Below, in pieces: positions 41,525 through 57,370 of a DNA stretch of 64,000 nucleotides. Position 1 is the first letter of the stretch; each line of letters opens with the position of its first letter. A program made the translations under genes and the position numbers. This stretch comes from Siniperca chuatsi (Eukaryota; Chordata; Actinopteri; Centrarchiformes; Sinipercidae): contig NC_058056.1 of assembly GCF_020085105.1 (NCBI RefSeq), positions 20,225,429 through 20,289,428 on the forward strand, written 5' to 3'. The notes beneath the pieces are model-generated. The model did no database searches. It was not told the origin of the DNA and saw nothing but the letters and a program-made list of their open reading frames with translations.

Positions 41525-42305
41525 CAGTGGTGGAGGAAGTATTCAGATACTTTACTTAAGTAAAAGTACTAATACCACAGTGTAAAAATACTCTGTTTCA
41601 AGTAAAAGTCCTGCATTGAAAATGTTACTTAAGTAAAAGTATGTAAGTATAATCAAGAAAATTTACTTTAACTTTTAATACTTTAAAGTACTCAATGCAG
41701 AAAAATGAAAAGCAACAAATCTTCACATTTGTAAAGCTGGAACCATGAAATATTTTTGCGTGAAAAATTAATTAAACAATTTTACAAATAGTTGCCAACA
41801 AATTTTCTGTCAATCGGCTAATTAATTAATCGACTTATCATTTCAGATGTTCAAGGTACAAGATAATATATTTATCAGTAAATGCTTTGCATGCTAACAT
41901 TTTATGCTTCTGGGGAAATGCAAGAAAGCAGCAACACAATAGTTAAGAAAATAATATGGTTATTATCTTCACATAAAATGTTCGACATCTTTAAACAGTG
42001 CCCATCCACACTTTTCAAGATTATTATTATTATCTTTTCAGCTGTACTTTTTTAACTGTTAGGTAGTTTATGTATAACAAAACATATTTTATAAGCTCTT
42101 CATGTGTTTTGTATGGAAAAGGCAGAATTTGTAAAATAACTAGTAACAAAATCTGTTGAATGTATTGAAGTAAAAAGTACAATATTTCCTTCTGAATTGT
42201 AGTGGAGTAGAAGTGGCATAAAAATAAATGACTCAAGTAAAGTACCTCAAATTTGTACTTAAGTACAGCACTTGAGTAAATGTACTTAGTTACATTCCAC
42301 CACTG
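41525..42305. mobile_element. Complete non-autonomous hAT-like transposon (family B), 781 bp, 8-bp target duplication
   Basis: The left end is CAGTGGTGGAGGAAGTATTC and the right end, on the other strand, is CAGTGGTGGAATGTAACTAA. The subterminal regions are rich in 'acttaagta' and 'aagtaaaagta'. It is flanked on both sides by the identical 8-mer CTGTCAGT (41517-41524 and 42306-42313). An 8-bp duplication with CAG...CTG ends is the hallmark of hAT transposons. No transposase frame is present. A segment at about 41740-41860 with TTAATTAATCGAC words looks like family A sequence nested inside it. Confidence 0.85.
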
Positions 42306-42313
42306 CTGTCAGT

Positions 42314-42766
42314 GAGAGAAGATTGATTCAGTTGTAGAGGTGGGAAAAGGATTCACATGTTCTTCATCACCAGTTTCTCAATTTCTCTCCCCAATTTTCG
42401 TCAAACTCCTCCCCCCCGTTCCCAACTAAGGCTTTCCACCACCAACTCCAGCTCTAGATCTAGTTACTGTCAGACTCAAGTTTTCCAATGGTCTCCCGGG
42501 GATCCTGGACTTCAGAAGATGGATGGTATAGTCCATTCACTGTAGCCAACAGCAGATAACGCAGCAGTTTCCTTAGTTTGTGCATCCCACAGTTTGGAAA
42601 AAGCATCAGGCTGGCAGCCGGCCTGGGCAGAGCAAGGTCAAAGGTCAAGTGTCGTATAGAGACTGATGTGGTCAGCCACATGCCTCAGCCCTGACCTTTA
42701 ACCTGGAGGTCTATGAGGACAGTGCTGTACTGTTCTGCCGAGGAGAGATGCGGCATTTTCACCACA

Positions 42767-42837
<71 letters not shown>

Positions 42838-45305
42838 TCATTATGATGCTTCAGTGGAAACAGTGGCAAATGCGAACAACCACATTAAAGACAATACAGC
42901 AGAGCTCATAAGGCTGCAGGGATTAACATGGCAGCTATGATTAAACATGCGTTAAAAAAACATGCAGATGAACATGCACACAAGCAACCTCCCACTTCCT
43001 CCTTGGCGTACTCAGCCGGCGCCCCTTCTCACTCCCATGAGCCTCCCTCTGGTCTAAATGGGATCCTGATGTTCTCCTAACCAAACCCCCACCCCCTCTC
43101 CCCACGTTTTCTTCAGCCAGAACCGAGGCTGTTAAACGCGGTTTCGCACTCCTCCCTTCGTGCTCAGCTGCTGCAGAGCAACGTTGACAAGAAGCAGCTG
43201 TTGCAGTGGTGAGAGGGTGTGATTGATGCAGAAGGCAGCAACCAGAGAAGATACATAGATGAATAGGCAGATACTCAGACATATGGTGGGGGTCACTTTC
43301 AGAATGCACATCCACATAATGAATATGTAAGCGATTGCCATTTTATCAGCACATAAGTCTGTGGTTGTGGCTTTTGGGGTTTCTTCAAGCAAATTTGTAG
43401 CCTGAGTTCCTCAAACATGCAAGGATGAGAACATTTGGACACAGGAGCTGCAGTGGAGGACCTTGAGATGTTGAGAGGCTTCAGCACATCTGCACACTAG
43501 CTGAAGAGTCTGGCTTGAAGACAGAGCTTCTTGGTCTGGAGAAGGCAGCCAGTTTAGACAGCTGGCATCATGCAACGCTCTAATGAAAGTCTTCCCCTTT
43601 TACAAACATTTCCCTGTGGAGACAAAACCCAAACTCACACAAAGATACAAATGCACTGTTCGACAAGCCTGCTGATAATAAGCGCACACAAATATCCAGG
43701 GAAGTGGGCTCACCTTGTAAAAGTGCATGTGCAGTCAAGGGTTTTATTAACTGTGGCTTTGCAATAAGCTCACCTCTGCCTGCCAGATTCAGGCCTGGAT
43801 AGTTGAACTGTGGTGTGTGTGTGTGTGTGTGTGTGATTGTGTTACCTCTTTGTCCTTGGCTCTATAGGTGATGCTGTATTTCTGGCATATGTTGCTTTCA
43901 GCAGAAGCTCAGATCCAGGTGCCTAGTCCTTAAGGCAAGCTCTCATGTACAGCATGCATGTTGGTGTGTGAGGTGCTGAGTGACACTCCCTGTTCCATTT
44001 TGTCAGGATGTGTCAGCACCCTCATTGCCTTTTCTTTTTATCCCTTCAGCCCTCTCTCCTCCGTCTCTTTTTCAGCTCTGTGTTGCAGCTCTCATGAGTT
44101 CAGGATGGCCTGGTCTTTTTTGAATTTTAGTCAAGGTTTTTCTTTTCTCTGGGATAATGCCGCTGCTCTGTTCCTCAGATTTCTCTCACAAAAGGCTTGT
44201 TAACAGGGCTAGCTGCACTCATTATGAAACAAAGCTAGCCTCCAGATGCTTATTTGTTTCAATTAGCAGTGCTGGAAATTAATTTTATGGAAAACAACAG
44301 ACTTAAAGGTGCATTTTCTCTCTTAATGTGACATGTGTCACAAAAAAGTCAAATTATGAAAAACAGCTTTTCTCACTTAGCCCTATGCACATAGACAGTT
44401 TTAGTTTTAGTTGCCCAAAGTTTTGAGATATTTGTCTCAAAGATTTCTGCTGTTAAATCAGTACAGTGGAGGTGAATGGAGTTGAGTTTCAACTGTGGTG
44501 CCAACAGAATTAAAAACAATTTAACAGCAACATGTCTTTCCAGAAACAGCCTAATACTGTCACTCTGGGTTATCCACAGACCTCACTGTCACTGTCAGGA
44601 ACTCGGTAGAAAGTAGTTCCAGTGAAAAGTGTTCACAGCAAGGTTTGTGGATAATCCAGAGCAGTAGGGACATTATTTCTGAACAAATATGTCGGCGTTG
44701 AATTTTTTAAATTTCTTTTTTCAATGCTGTGAACAACACAAACAATATTCAATTGCATTAGGGTAGAGGCATACATCTCAAAGGCTATACATCTAAAAGT
44801 TGTGCAATTCAAACCAAATCTTTCTCTGTGGATAAATACCACCAGTGGTAAATGAGGAAATATGTTTTTTGTTTGGTAATTTGGGTAAACTGAAGTTTTA
44901 AGGTTTACCTTTATTGCTGTTCTTCACTGAATGCAGTACATGTGGTATTGTATCTGGGAAGTGTTCATGGGCATGGCAAACAAAATTAGATGCAGGGTAA
45001 AATTGCATTCTGCTCTCTGCTGCCATCAGGGACTCGTTATGTAAGTGGTTTAAAATGTTTAGACAATTTCTTGTTGTCCCGGTATCTAGTCCTCTTCCTG
45101 TAACACGGTGTTAGTGTTTATTTTTACCCTGTGGGCAGAACAAGGTACTGTCCAGCATGCACATGCATGCACATGCACATGAACACACACACACATACAC
45201 ACACACACACACAAACAGGCCCTTCTTGTCATGTGATGCAGGCCTTGTGATAGTTGATGTTGTTATAGGAGACACATTCCAGCAGCATTTGGATGGGGAT
45301 CTTAG

Positions 45306-45342
<37 letters not shown>

Positions 45343-46745
45343 AGCTGGGGTGCTTTAAATCAAATCCACTGCACATCGTCCATCAGCAGGTCTTACTCTC
45401 ACTCATCGGCATGGTAACTTCACACCGCCAACGACGCAACCACAGACCATATCCCATTTTAGCTGTTTTTTCCCCCCCTCTTGGGTCATCTGCTGAAAAT
45501 GCGGTTCACGATGAAGCGGCGCCGGCGTCCTCAACGCCTCTCATAACATTGATGGAGGACACAGGAGTCCCATCAACCCCTTTTGACCATGTGGATCTAA
45601 TAGTAGAAGTCATGCATGTGTAACAGGGGAGGGGTTAAAGTCTCCACAGAGCAGATTTCCATTAATTTTTGTATTAACACAACATAGAGGAATAATAAAA
45701 AAACAGAGGTATAAGCAGCGTTCTCCACCTGAAGTCATTGTGTGGGTGCTGCTGTCAGCCACCTGTCCAACTCAATTTTTTTTTCTTGTCTACATTTATA
45801 AACTCAATATCATGATCTGCAGTCCGTGCTGTAGTTGACTACCTGGTCTCCATAGAAACACAGATTTTGAGCACAGAAGTCTTGCACTTCAGCAAATAAG
45901 AAGTGTGGTTAAACTATATCTGCTAAACTATTCCTGCTGCCTGATGTGAATACTGTATTTCAGATTTATAATTCATAATTCATTGATTATTGAAAGAGGA
46001 CCAAGGCATAAATCCTAATAAGAAGATTAATAATTAAAAATAATAAAGCGATGACTACTTGCACTGTAGGCTAAACTACGGTTTCCCCAAATGATTCATG
46101 CCATGGACCACTAAAAGCTACACATTAGAGCTCAGGCCCCAAAATGAGAAGATGTTTTGTTGTTGATTTAGTGTAAAACTGAATAACTGTATGCTGTACA
46201 TGAAGAAACAACAATGATATAGTGACCGTGATATTGAAACCTGTGATTAAAGTAGATTAATTTCTAGTGATAGGGAAATTAAAAGACTTCTTATTTTATA
46301 GAGGCCACAGTAACATCCTAAAAGACCCCTTAAAGGTCCCTGGACCAGTTGAACTGTATGTCCTATACAGCTCTCATTATATTATTGGTACATTGTCACA
46401 GTCTGGGGAAGTCCAATGGGCATGATTTAAAAATGAGTTCAAATAAACCGAAGCCACACTCAAGAGGAGCACATAAAATCAACATACACTATTTAGTTGC
46501 AGTTGAGTCAATTTGCTTTCTGATATAATCAATAAAGGGACCCCAAATCTTAACAACAGTACATACAGTATGAGTAAGATGAAGAGTAGCCAACTGTTCT
46601 CCTCAAAATAAAGACAGGGAACAACTTCTTAAAACAAGGAGGGTAGGTAGATTTCTATTCTCTCAACATAACCCTTATAGCTATAACTATACAAAACAGC
46701 TGGTAATGAAACTACCCAGCCCTCCTATTGTGTAGTTTCATTTAT
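42314..46745. other. Gene-free stretch with microsatellites
   Basis: No exon recognised. It holds (GT)n near 43814-43834, (AC)n near 45183-45213 and (GT)n at 45312-45340. A patch of higher GC at about 42980-43160 shows no frame of interest. Confidence 0.35.
42771..42834. repeat. (CA)32 microsatellite
   Basis: Uninterrupted CA dinucleotide repeat of 64 bp, the longest pure CA tract seen in the window. It is likely to be polymorphic. Confidence 0.95.
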
Positions 46746-47075
46746 TGTGGAGCTGAAACGATTAGTTGATTAATAGATGAGTCAATTAGCTTACAGAAAA
46801 TTAATCTGCAACAATTTTGATAAGTTTAAGTAAGTTTTTTAAGCAAAATGCCAAACATTCACTGGTTCCAGCATCTCAAATGTGAATATATGCTGGTTTC
46901 CTTAGTTTTCTGTTATAGTAAATTAAATATATTTGGGTTTTTGGACAGTTAACAAAACAAGCAATTTGAAGATTGCATTTGTCACCATTTTATAGACAAA
47001 AATGATCAGTTGATTGAGAAAATCATCAGCAGATTGATCAATAATGAAAATAATCGTTAGTTGCAACTTTAATTT
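46746..47075. repeat. Family A palindromic MITE, copy with both ends
   Basis: Left end 'gagctgaaacgattagttga' and 'ttaatagatgagtcaattag'. Right end 'agattgatcaataatgaaaa' and 'taatcgttagttgcaacttt'. The interior has 'tatttgggtttttggac' and 'caccattttatagacaa', as in other copies. About 330 bp, no coding frame. Confidence 0.7.
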
Positions 47076-47439
47076 ATAGCAATATCATATTTCATGAGCT
47101 TATATGTTTTGTACATAGGCTAAAATATTTTGTGACTTTAGGCTACCTATCAGATTAATTTGGTAGAAAAAAGTACATTTACCCTATACAAGTATAAAGT
47201 TGGAAATACTATTATATTACTACAGTACAAATACAATAATTGGGTAAATGTATTTTTCACATCTGTTACTGCCTACATATGTACTAGAGAAATGAGCTGT
47301 GAACCTAAAAACTGGCCAGCCTGTCACTCTCCTCGAGCCCCCGCCCCGCATGTCTGTTAACGGGAACTCCCCCTAAGTTCCCCGGTTCTCCTCTCTCTGC
47401 TCATTCTCTCCATGAGCTGTCACATACACATATTCCCCC

Positions 47440-47442
<3 letters not shown>

Positions 47443-47474
<32 letters not shown>
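47443..47474. repeat. (AC)n microsatellite
   Basis: 32-bp AC run immediately upstream of the candidate first exon. Confidence 0.9.
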
Positions 47475-47477
<3 letters not shown>

Positions 47478-47479
47478 GT

Positions 47480-47629
47480 CGCTGCATGTTGGAGCAAACG
47501 TTTGTACTCTCTCTGCTCTTCCCCGGTTACCGAAAAGCGGGTGTTTGGTTTCGCAGTCTGCGGCGAGCCTCGTCGTGACAGAGTTTGGAAACGGCTGAAG
47601 GAGGAGCGCAGGGGAGGGGGGAGAAAGAG
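47480..47629 (+). promoter_or_regulatory. Candidate orphan promoter with first exon ending in a strong donor
   Basis: From about 47310 to 47880 the GC and CpG content rises sharply above the AT-rich surroundings. A purine-rich end 'gagaaagag' is followed by GTAAGAG (GT at 47630-47631), a near-consensus splice donor. No ATG-led family-like frame precedes it, so it would be a 5' UTR exon of a + strand gene whose coding exons lie beyond 64 kb or were missed. CG-rich words continue to about 47880 ('gttcgcgcgcgtatgtgcgc'). Human synteny beyond NCEH1 (ECT2, NLGN1, or FNDC3B on the other side) does not decide the gene. Confidence 0.35.
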
Positions 47630-48326
47630 GTAAGAGATGGTGTCAAAATGAGTGTTTTCTCTTCTCTCTGTTTGGAAACTTTACCGTGTGTTCACCGTCT
47701 TCTCTGCTGTCTCGTGCGTTGCAGGGATATCGCCTGTATCGTCAGCTGCAGGGTTTTTGATAACTAGGGCGTATTTATTAGTGTTTCTGTTCGCGCGCGT
47801 ATGTGCGCGCGCGTGCTCTTTCACATTATTAGAGGGGGATCCTCCTGTTGTGTCACAGGAAGTTTGGAGATTGGACGCGCAGATTGTAGCGGATCAGTGA
47901 AGGGGGCAACCTGCCTACTGCAAAAACTAGCCTGATCTCATGTGAGTGAAGTCTTATTTTTCCTTAGAAAAAAAGGCTGGTCTTGAAGTATGTTCAGGTA
48001 ACTTAATTCTGTTAGCGCAAGTCAACTTATCTCCTTGATTTAAGTGCAATAAAAAAAAAAATTTGTTATGTTTTTTTTTGTCTAGATTCAGTTATTGCAG
48101 AAATCCAATAACTGAATTGTGTTTGGATACAAAGCTCAGAAAGCAGAATTTTCTTACCAAAAACTGTTTCCCCCCCCACTCTTTTCAAATGGAGAGTATG
48201 AGACTATTATCATTTTTACTTAAGATGTAATTTTTTTTGTAGTGCACTTTTGTGTCCTATTAATCTGCCTGATAATTGACTTTAAAGCACTGTTTAAGTT
48301 AATCACTGTAGCAGATGTAGCCTACT

Positions 48327-48425
48327 GGGCAAGGCAAGTTTATTTCTATAGCATCTTTTTAAACAGAGGCAATTCAAAGTGCTTTACACAAGGCAAAGAA
48401 ATCAATTTAATGGCATTTAAAAACA
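48327..48425. repeat. Common fish dispersed repeat fragment
   Basis: 'ggcaaggcaagtttatttct' and 'attcaaagtgctttacacaa' form a phrase found widely in teleost genomes, probably a LINE or SINE tail. A family name cannot be given from sequence alone. Confidence 0.55.
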
Positions 48426-48697
48426 CAATAAATTGTGAGAAAATGAAAAAAAAAATCAACTAAGGTGTGTCTAACCTACATACACACATGTGGTGCTCGC
48501 AGTTTATCACTGCTGTGTGTCTCTTGTGCATGCAAGTGTGTGTATGTCCTACCACACTCCCATCATTTGTTTATTTCTGTGTGTATGTGCATAAGTAAGT
48601 GTGTGTGAGTGTGCCCGGGTGGTGATATCCTGTCAGATCCTGTGAGGTGGGGGTCAGTCACAGGGTCTCCCCTCTGGAATTCTCCTAGAATAGATGT

Positions 48698-48698
<1 letters not shown>

Positions 48699-48746
<48 letters not shown>
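48699..48746. repeat. (AC)n microsatellite
   Basis: 48-bp uninterrupted AC run. Confidence 0.95.
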
Positions 48747-48750
<4 letters not shown>

Positions 48751-49249
48751 AGCAACATCTTCGTTCAGTCAGCTTAACGTCTTTTCTTTTAATAATGACC
48801 CATAATGACCTCAGTGCTTTGATTTCATACTGTGCAAGGCTGCTGTAGCTTATTACCCTGAAGTCCACTTTATTTCAAGCTCCATAAATAGACAGACTAT
48901 AACAACTGTGACGTGCGTCTAAGTTAGGCCGCGTTCTTCTCCTTGATGCTGACACCAATATAAGTCTCCTTTACATCTTATCTGTTTCATGATTAGATTT
49001 CAGTGCCCTCCAGTCCAGTTAAGTCAGTGTGCGTGAATATGTGTTTGCCTTTGGTCCTCTTCTTTGTATTATCTGGTTTTGGAGCTGGGTTTAGACGGCT
49101 CTACAGGTGTTTGATTCAACCTATTGTTGAAATTGAACAGCTTAGATGTTAGAGTCCATTAGTCACTTCAGCTCATCTTTTATTGTTATATTTTTCATTT
49201 ATGTTTTTTTTTATACCTAGAAATAAGAATTCCTCTTTTCTTCTTCTTC

Positions 49250-49330
49250 ATAGCATCACCACAGATGCTGGTCAGGATGTCTTGCTCAAGGACACTTTGG
49301 CAGTACAGACAAACCTGCGACTTGCCAGAT
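49250..49330. repeat. Old retrotransposon-tail fragment
   Basis: 'gtcttgctcaaggacacttt' followed by 'ggcagtacagacaaacctgc' is similar in wording to the relic in pccb intron 1 ('ccttgctcaagggcact'). Confidence 0.35.
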
Positions 49331-49369
49331 AGCCTTTCTGTTGTATGGCTATTATTTTGCTACTCTTAT

Positions 49370-49800
49370 AGACAGTGGAGAATGACAGGAAACAGAAACT
49401 AAGTTGATTAACAGATTAGTTGATTGACAGAAACGTAATCGACAACAATTATGATAATAAGTCATTTTAAGGCAATAATTGCTGCTTTGTTTGTAAGGAT
49501 GCACCAATCGGCCCTTTTCTCTCCCAACACCAGTTCTGATACCTAAACTCAGGGTAGGACTGCAACTAACGATTATTTCCATTACTGATGAATCTGCTGT
49601 TTTTTTTTCTTGATTAATTGTTTGGCTTATAAAATGTCTGAAAACCGTTTTTCAAATAGCTTTTTTGTTGAACAAACAGTCTAAAAGTTTATTATCAAAT
49701 AAGACAAAGAAAAGCAGCTAATTCTCACAAATGTGATGCTGGCATAAAGGAAAGTAAAAAAAAAAAACAACTTAATTAATCAAATAGTTGTTCCAGTTTT
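49370..49800. repeat. Two abutting family A MITE relics
   Basis: A right-oriented piece ('agttgattaacagattagtt', 'gaaacgtaatcgacaacaat') runs into a second start 'ggactgcaactaacgattat' plus 'ttccattactgatgaatctg' at 49556, followed by 'tgattaattgtttggcttat'. This suggests one copy inserted beside or into another. Confidence 0.6.
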
Positions 49801-50157
49801 AACTCAGGGTATCTGCAGATACTGAGTGCCAATCCAAAACCTGTGCTAATTTTTTTCACTGCATGGAACTGATTGGTTGAAGCTATGAGTCTCTCTTGTA
49901 GTGACATTAGCTCTCCACAACAAATGAGCAAAACAGAACAGGAAACAATGTGAGAATGCAGTTTGAATGACAGAATAATAACTAATGGCAAAAATGGATA
50001 AATATGACAATATTATGTACAAGGGATTGCCTTGATGCTCAAAATTCAGTCTGTCACCCTGTACAACTAAATAAAGGGGGAATCACTGAATCAAGTTTTT
50101 ATAATGTGAATCAATCATGTCTGGCCAATACCCGATCTGCTTAATAAGGATTATAAG

Positions 50158-50405
50158 TAAAGCTGCAACAATCAATTGATTCATAAATTAGTTGATCAAA
50201 AAATATGCAACTATTTTGATAATTGATTAATCATTTAAACCATTTTTCAAGCTAAACATTTAATGATTTACTGTGGATCAGACAAAACAAGACATTTGAA
50301 GATGTTACTTATTGTGATCCACATATTTTATTGTTTTATGATTTTTTTCTAGACCAAACCATGAATGGGTTAATAGAGAAAATAATCCATTAGTCACAGC
50401 CCTAA
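50158..50405. repeat. Family A palindromic MITE, copy with both ends
   Basis: Starts 'aagctgcaacaatcaattga' and ends 'ataatccattagtcacagcc'. The interior has 'ggatcagacaaaacaagaca' and 'agaccaaaccatgaatgggt'. It is very similar to 51586-51880, with which it shares private changes ('gaccaaac.atgaatgggttaata'). Confidence 0.7.
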
Positions 50406-51299
50406 ATAGAATATCTTATCTTAATTAATTCGAGAGATTACTTGTTATTGAAATGAATCATTAGCTATGGTCAGATAGAAGAAGGCTGAGCAGATCATGC
50501 AGTTGCATTTTTGTGTGTGTTTTGCACCTTCTTCTCAATCTGCACTGGTATGTGTTGTTAAGAGAAAATATCCTTTGGAAGTTTCTGGAAGTTATTTATG
50601 CATGAGAGAAACAAACGTGTGTTTTTCACCTTTACTGGTGAGTGAAACATGATGTTCAACTAGCTTGGGGACAAACATCAACTCCGTGTGTAAATTTATC
50701 CTAGAGTCTCAATCCACCGGGGGAAAATTAGTAAATTCACACTTTAGGAGAGAGAGAGAAGTCACGCAGTTTGCATCCCCCTTCCTCCATTAATAAGTGG
50801 TAGTTGTGGTTTTCCTCTTTTATCAAAGGATTTCAGTGCTTGTCATCTTACTTGAGCCAGAGTTATCATTCTTGATACCAAAATTATGACAGCATATCAA
50901 ATGATGCTGCCTATTCCTATCATTATCCATTTTTAAAGGGCCACTGATATCAATTTAATCCAGTTAAATGACAGAACATTTTAATAACTGCAGTCCTTGC
51001 CTTCCTCTTTTTACACCATTACTCAATTTCTCCCCTTCCGTCTCCTCTCATCTACACATTGTGGAGGAGGTTGTTTTTATGTGTTTTAACTTCCAGATAA
51101 GTTGCCTGATCAGCTACTTGGTCTGTTGCTTCCCAGCTCGAATGGATGGTTTGTGGGTGGATTGGTGGGCGGATGGGCGACAGAGTCTGTGTCTGTTTTG
51201 GAACTGTATTTATATGAACCATGGTTTCTCTCAGTCCCTCACAGATGTGCGTCTTTTCACAGGTGCTTGTTGTTCCCAAGCTTTGTGTGTGCAACTTTG

Positions 51300-51302
<3 letters not shown>

Positions 51303-51337
<35 letters not shown>
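51303..51337. repeat. (GT)n microsatellite
   Basis: 35-bp GT run. Confidence 0.95.
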
Positions 51338-51338
<1 letters not shown>

Positions 51339-51585
51339 TATTAATCTGGGTTATATCCATTTCTCACATAGGTGTAGAAGGACAGTAAGTGCCTAGCAAC
51401 AATATCCCATAGGACTACATTGGGAGTGTCCTGATGTAATGACTGTAGTTGTGGTGGTTTAGGGCAGACGTATGTTGGATCAGTGGGCTGAGTCACAAAA
51501 CGTAGACTCACAACACCCTGTTTCATTCCAGTGATGTTTTTTTTTTTTAATGTGGATCAGTCATGTCTGGTGGGCACCTGATCTG

Positions 51586-51880
51586 CTCCTCTGCAACTAT
51601 TTTGATAAGTGAGTAATAATTTAAGCCCTTTTTCAAGCAAAAAATTACATTCAAGTTCTCAAATGGGAGGTTTTGCTGCCTTTCTTGGTCTTGCATTATA
51701 GTAAATTGAATATCTTTGGGTTTTGGACTGTGGGTCGGACAAAAGAAGACATTTGACACTTCGAAGATGTCACCTTGTGCTCTAGGATATCGTGTTCCAC
51801 ATCGTGTTTATTGTTTTATGATGTTTTCTAGACCAAACAATGAATGGGTTAATAGAGACAATAATTGTCAGTAATCTTCC
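51586..51880. repeat. Family A MITE, close relative of the 50158 copy
   Basis: 'tgcaactattttgataagtg', 'ggatatcgtgttccacatcg' and 'agaccaaacaatgaatgggt' repeat the 50.2-kb copy. The outermost right end is lost. Confidence 0.65.
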
Positions 51881-52459
51881 TGAGGTTTCATCACTTAAAA
51901 AAAATAATTAAATAAAGGTTTTTGGCTTGACTTGACTTAACTAGTCTCCTGGAGTACATTGGAGCAGGTTGGAGCAGGTTTTTAATTCAAGAAAAGGTTG
52001 TTATTGAATATATTAAAGGACACTGCATTTTTGTTGTTCTGTAGTATTGAGGTGCAGACCAGTGTGACCTAAATTAGTCCATCAAAATAAAAAAGGCACA
52101 CTCCACAGATTTTACACACGAAGTTCAGTTTACTCGCCATGAGGATTACTTCTCCTACTTGTCTGGGACTACTACTGTCTTCTGTAGCACTGGATGGAGC
52201 CTTTTAAAGTCTGAGAAAATAACCTTGAAGATGTCATCAGGAGTTAACTGAATTTAGGCTTGGAGACTACAAAATTGTAACAGAAAGCCTCTTTCAAATT
52301 GAGAGTGTGGAGTTTAAAAGAGCTGGGCGTTTACCAGGTGAGAAGGGTGTAACGATGCTATTGAGTTGCATTATGGGAAATGCAACTCAATTTTCATTTT
52401 CACTAAAAAAACTATTAAAATCATGATGATTTGTTGGGGTCTGTACCAAACAAACTGGG

Positions 52460-52629
52460 GAACAAGATTTGTAGGCCAGGGCATCACTGCAGCACTGCAG
52501 TACTTCATTCTAATGCTGTTTTGTTACACATTTTACCTTTATCAAAAAATTGCAGCTGCTGTGGTTTGGATAATGCACTTGGCCATATTGCGATTTTGAT
52601 AATATTTTGATTAATTGTGCAGCCCTAGT
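52460..52629. repeat. Relic of another GCAGCCC-ended MITE
   Basis: 'gcactgcagtacttcattct', 'cttggccatattgcgatttt' and 'gattaattgtgcagccctag' resemble a fish element with an ATTAATTGTGCAGCCC end. Its interior differs from family A. Confidence 0.45.
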
Positions 52630-57069
<4,440 letters not shown>

Positions 57070-57326
57070 ATACGCAGGCCTGCGGTGCACACACAAAAAC
57101 AAGGTCAAACTCACATGGATACTCTTGTGCGCACACATGTATGGATGTATGCAAAGGCACGCATAGACATGCATGTATTCACACACTCAGGAGTTGTGGA
57201 TGGACAAAGCAGTGGTGTGTTTTTGTGTGTGTGTGCGGTGGATTGTTGGCAGCCAGTATACGGTGAACTGGTCAGATCTCAGCACACTCAAGCTTCCCTC
57301 CTGCCTGCCAGTCTGACCACTAGTGG

Positions 57327-57329
<3 letters not shown>

Positions 57330-57368
<39 letters not shown>
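57330..57368. repeat. (TG)n microsatellite
   Basis: About 39 bp of TG repeat. Confidence 0.95.

Positions 57369-57370
<2 letters not shown>

Noticed and set aside
42771-42834. Regular short repeats considered as a CRISPR array
   Set aside because: A pure dinucleotide repeat with no spacers in a vertebrate nuclear context.
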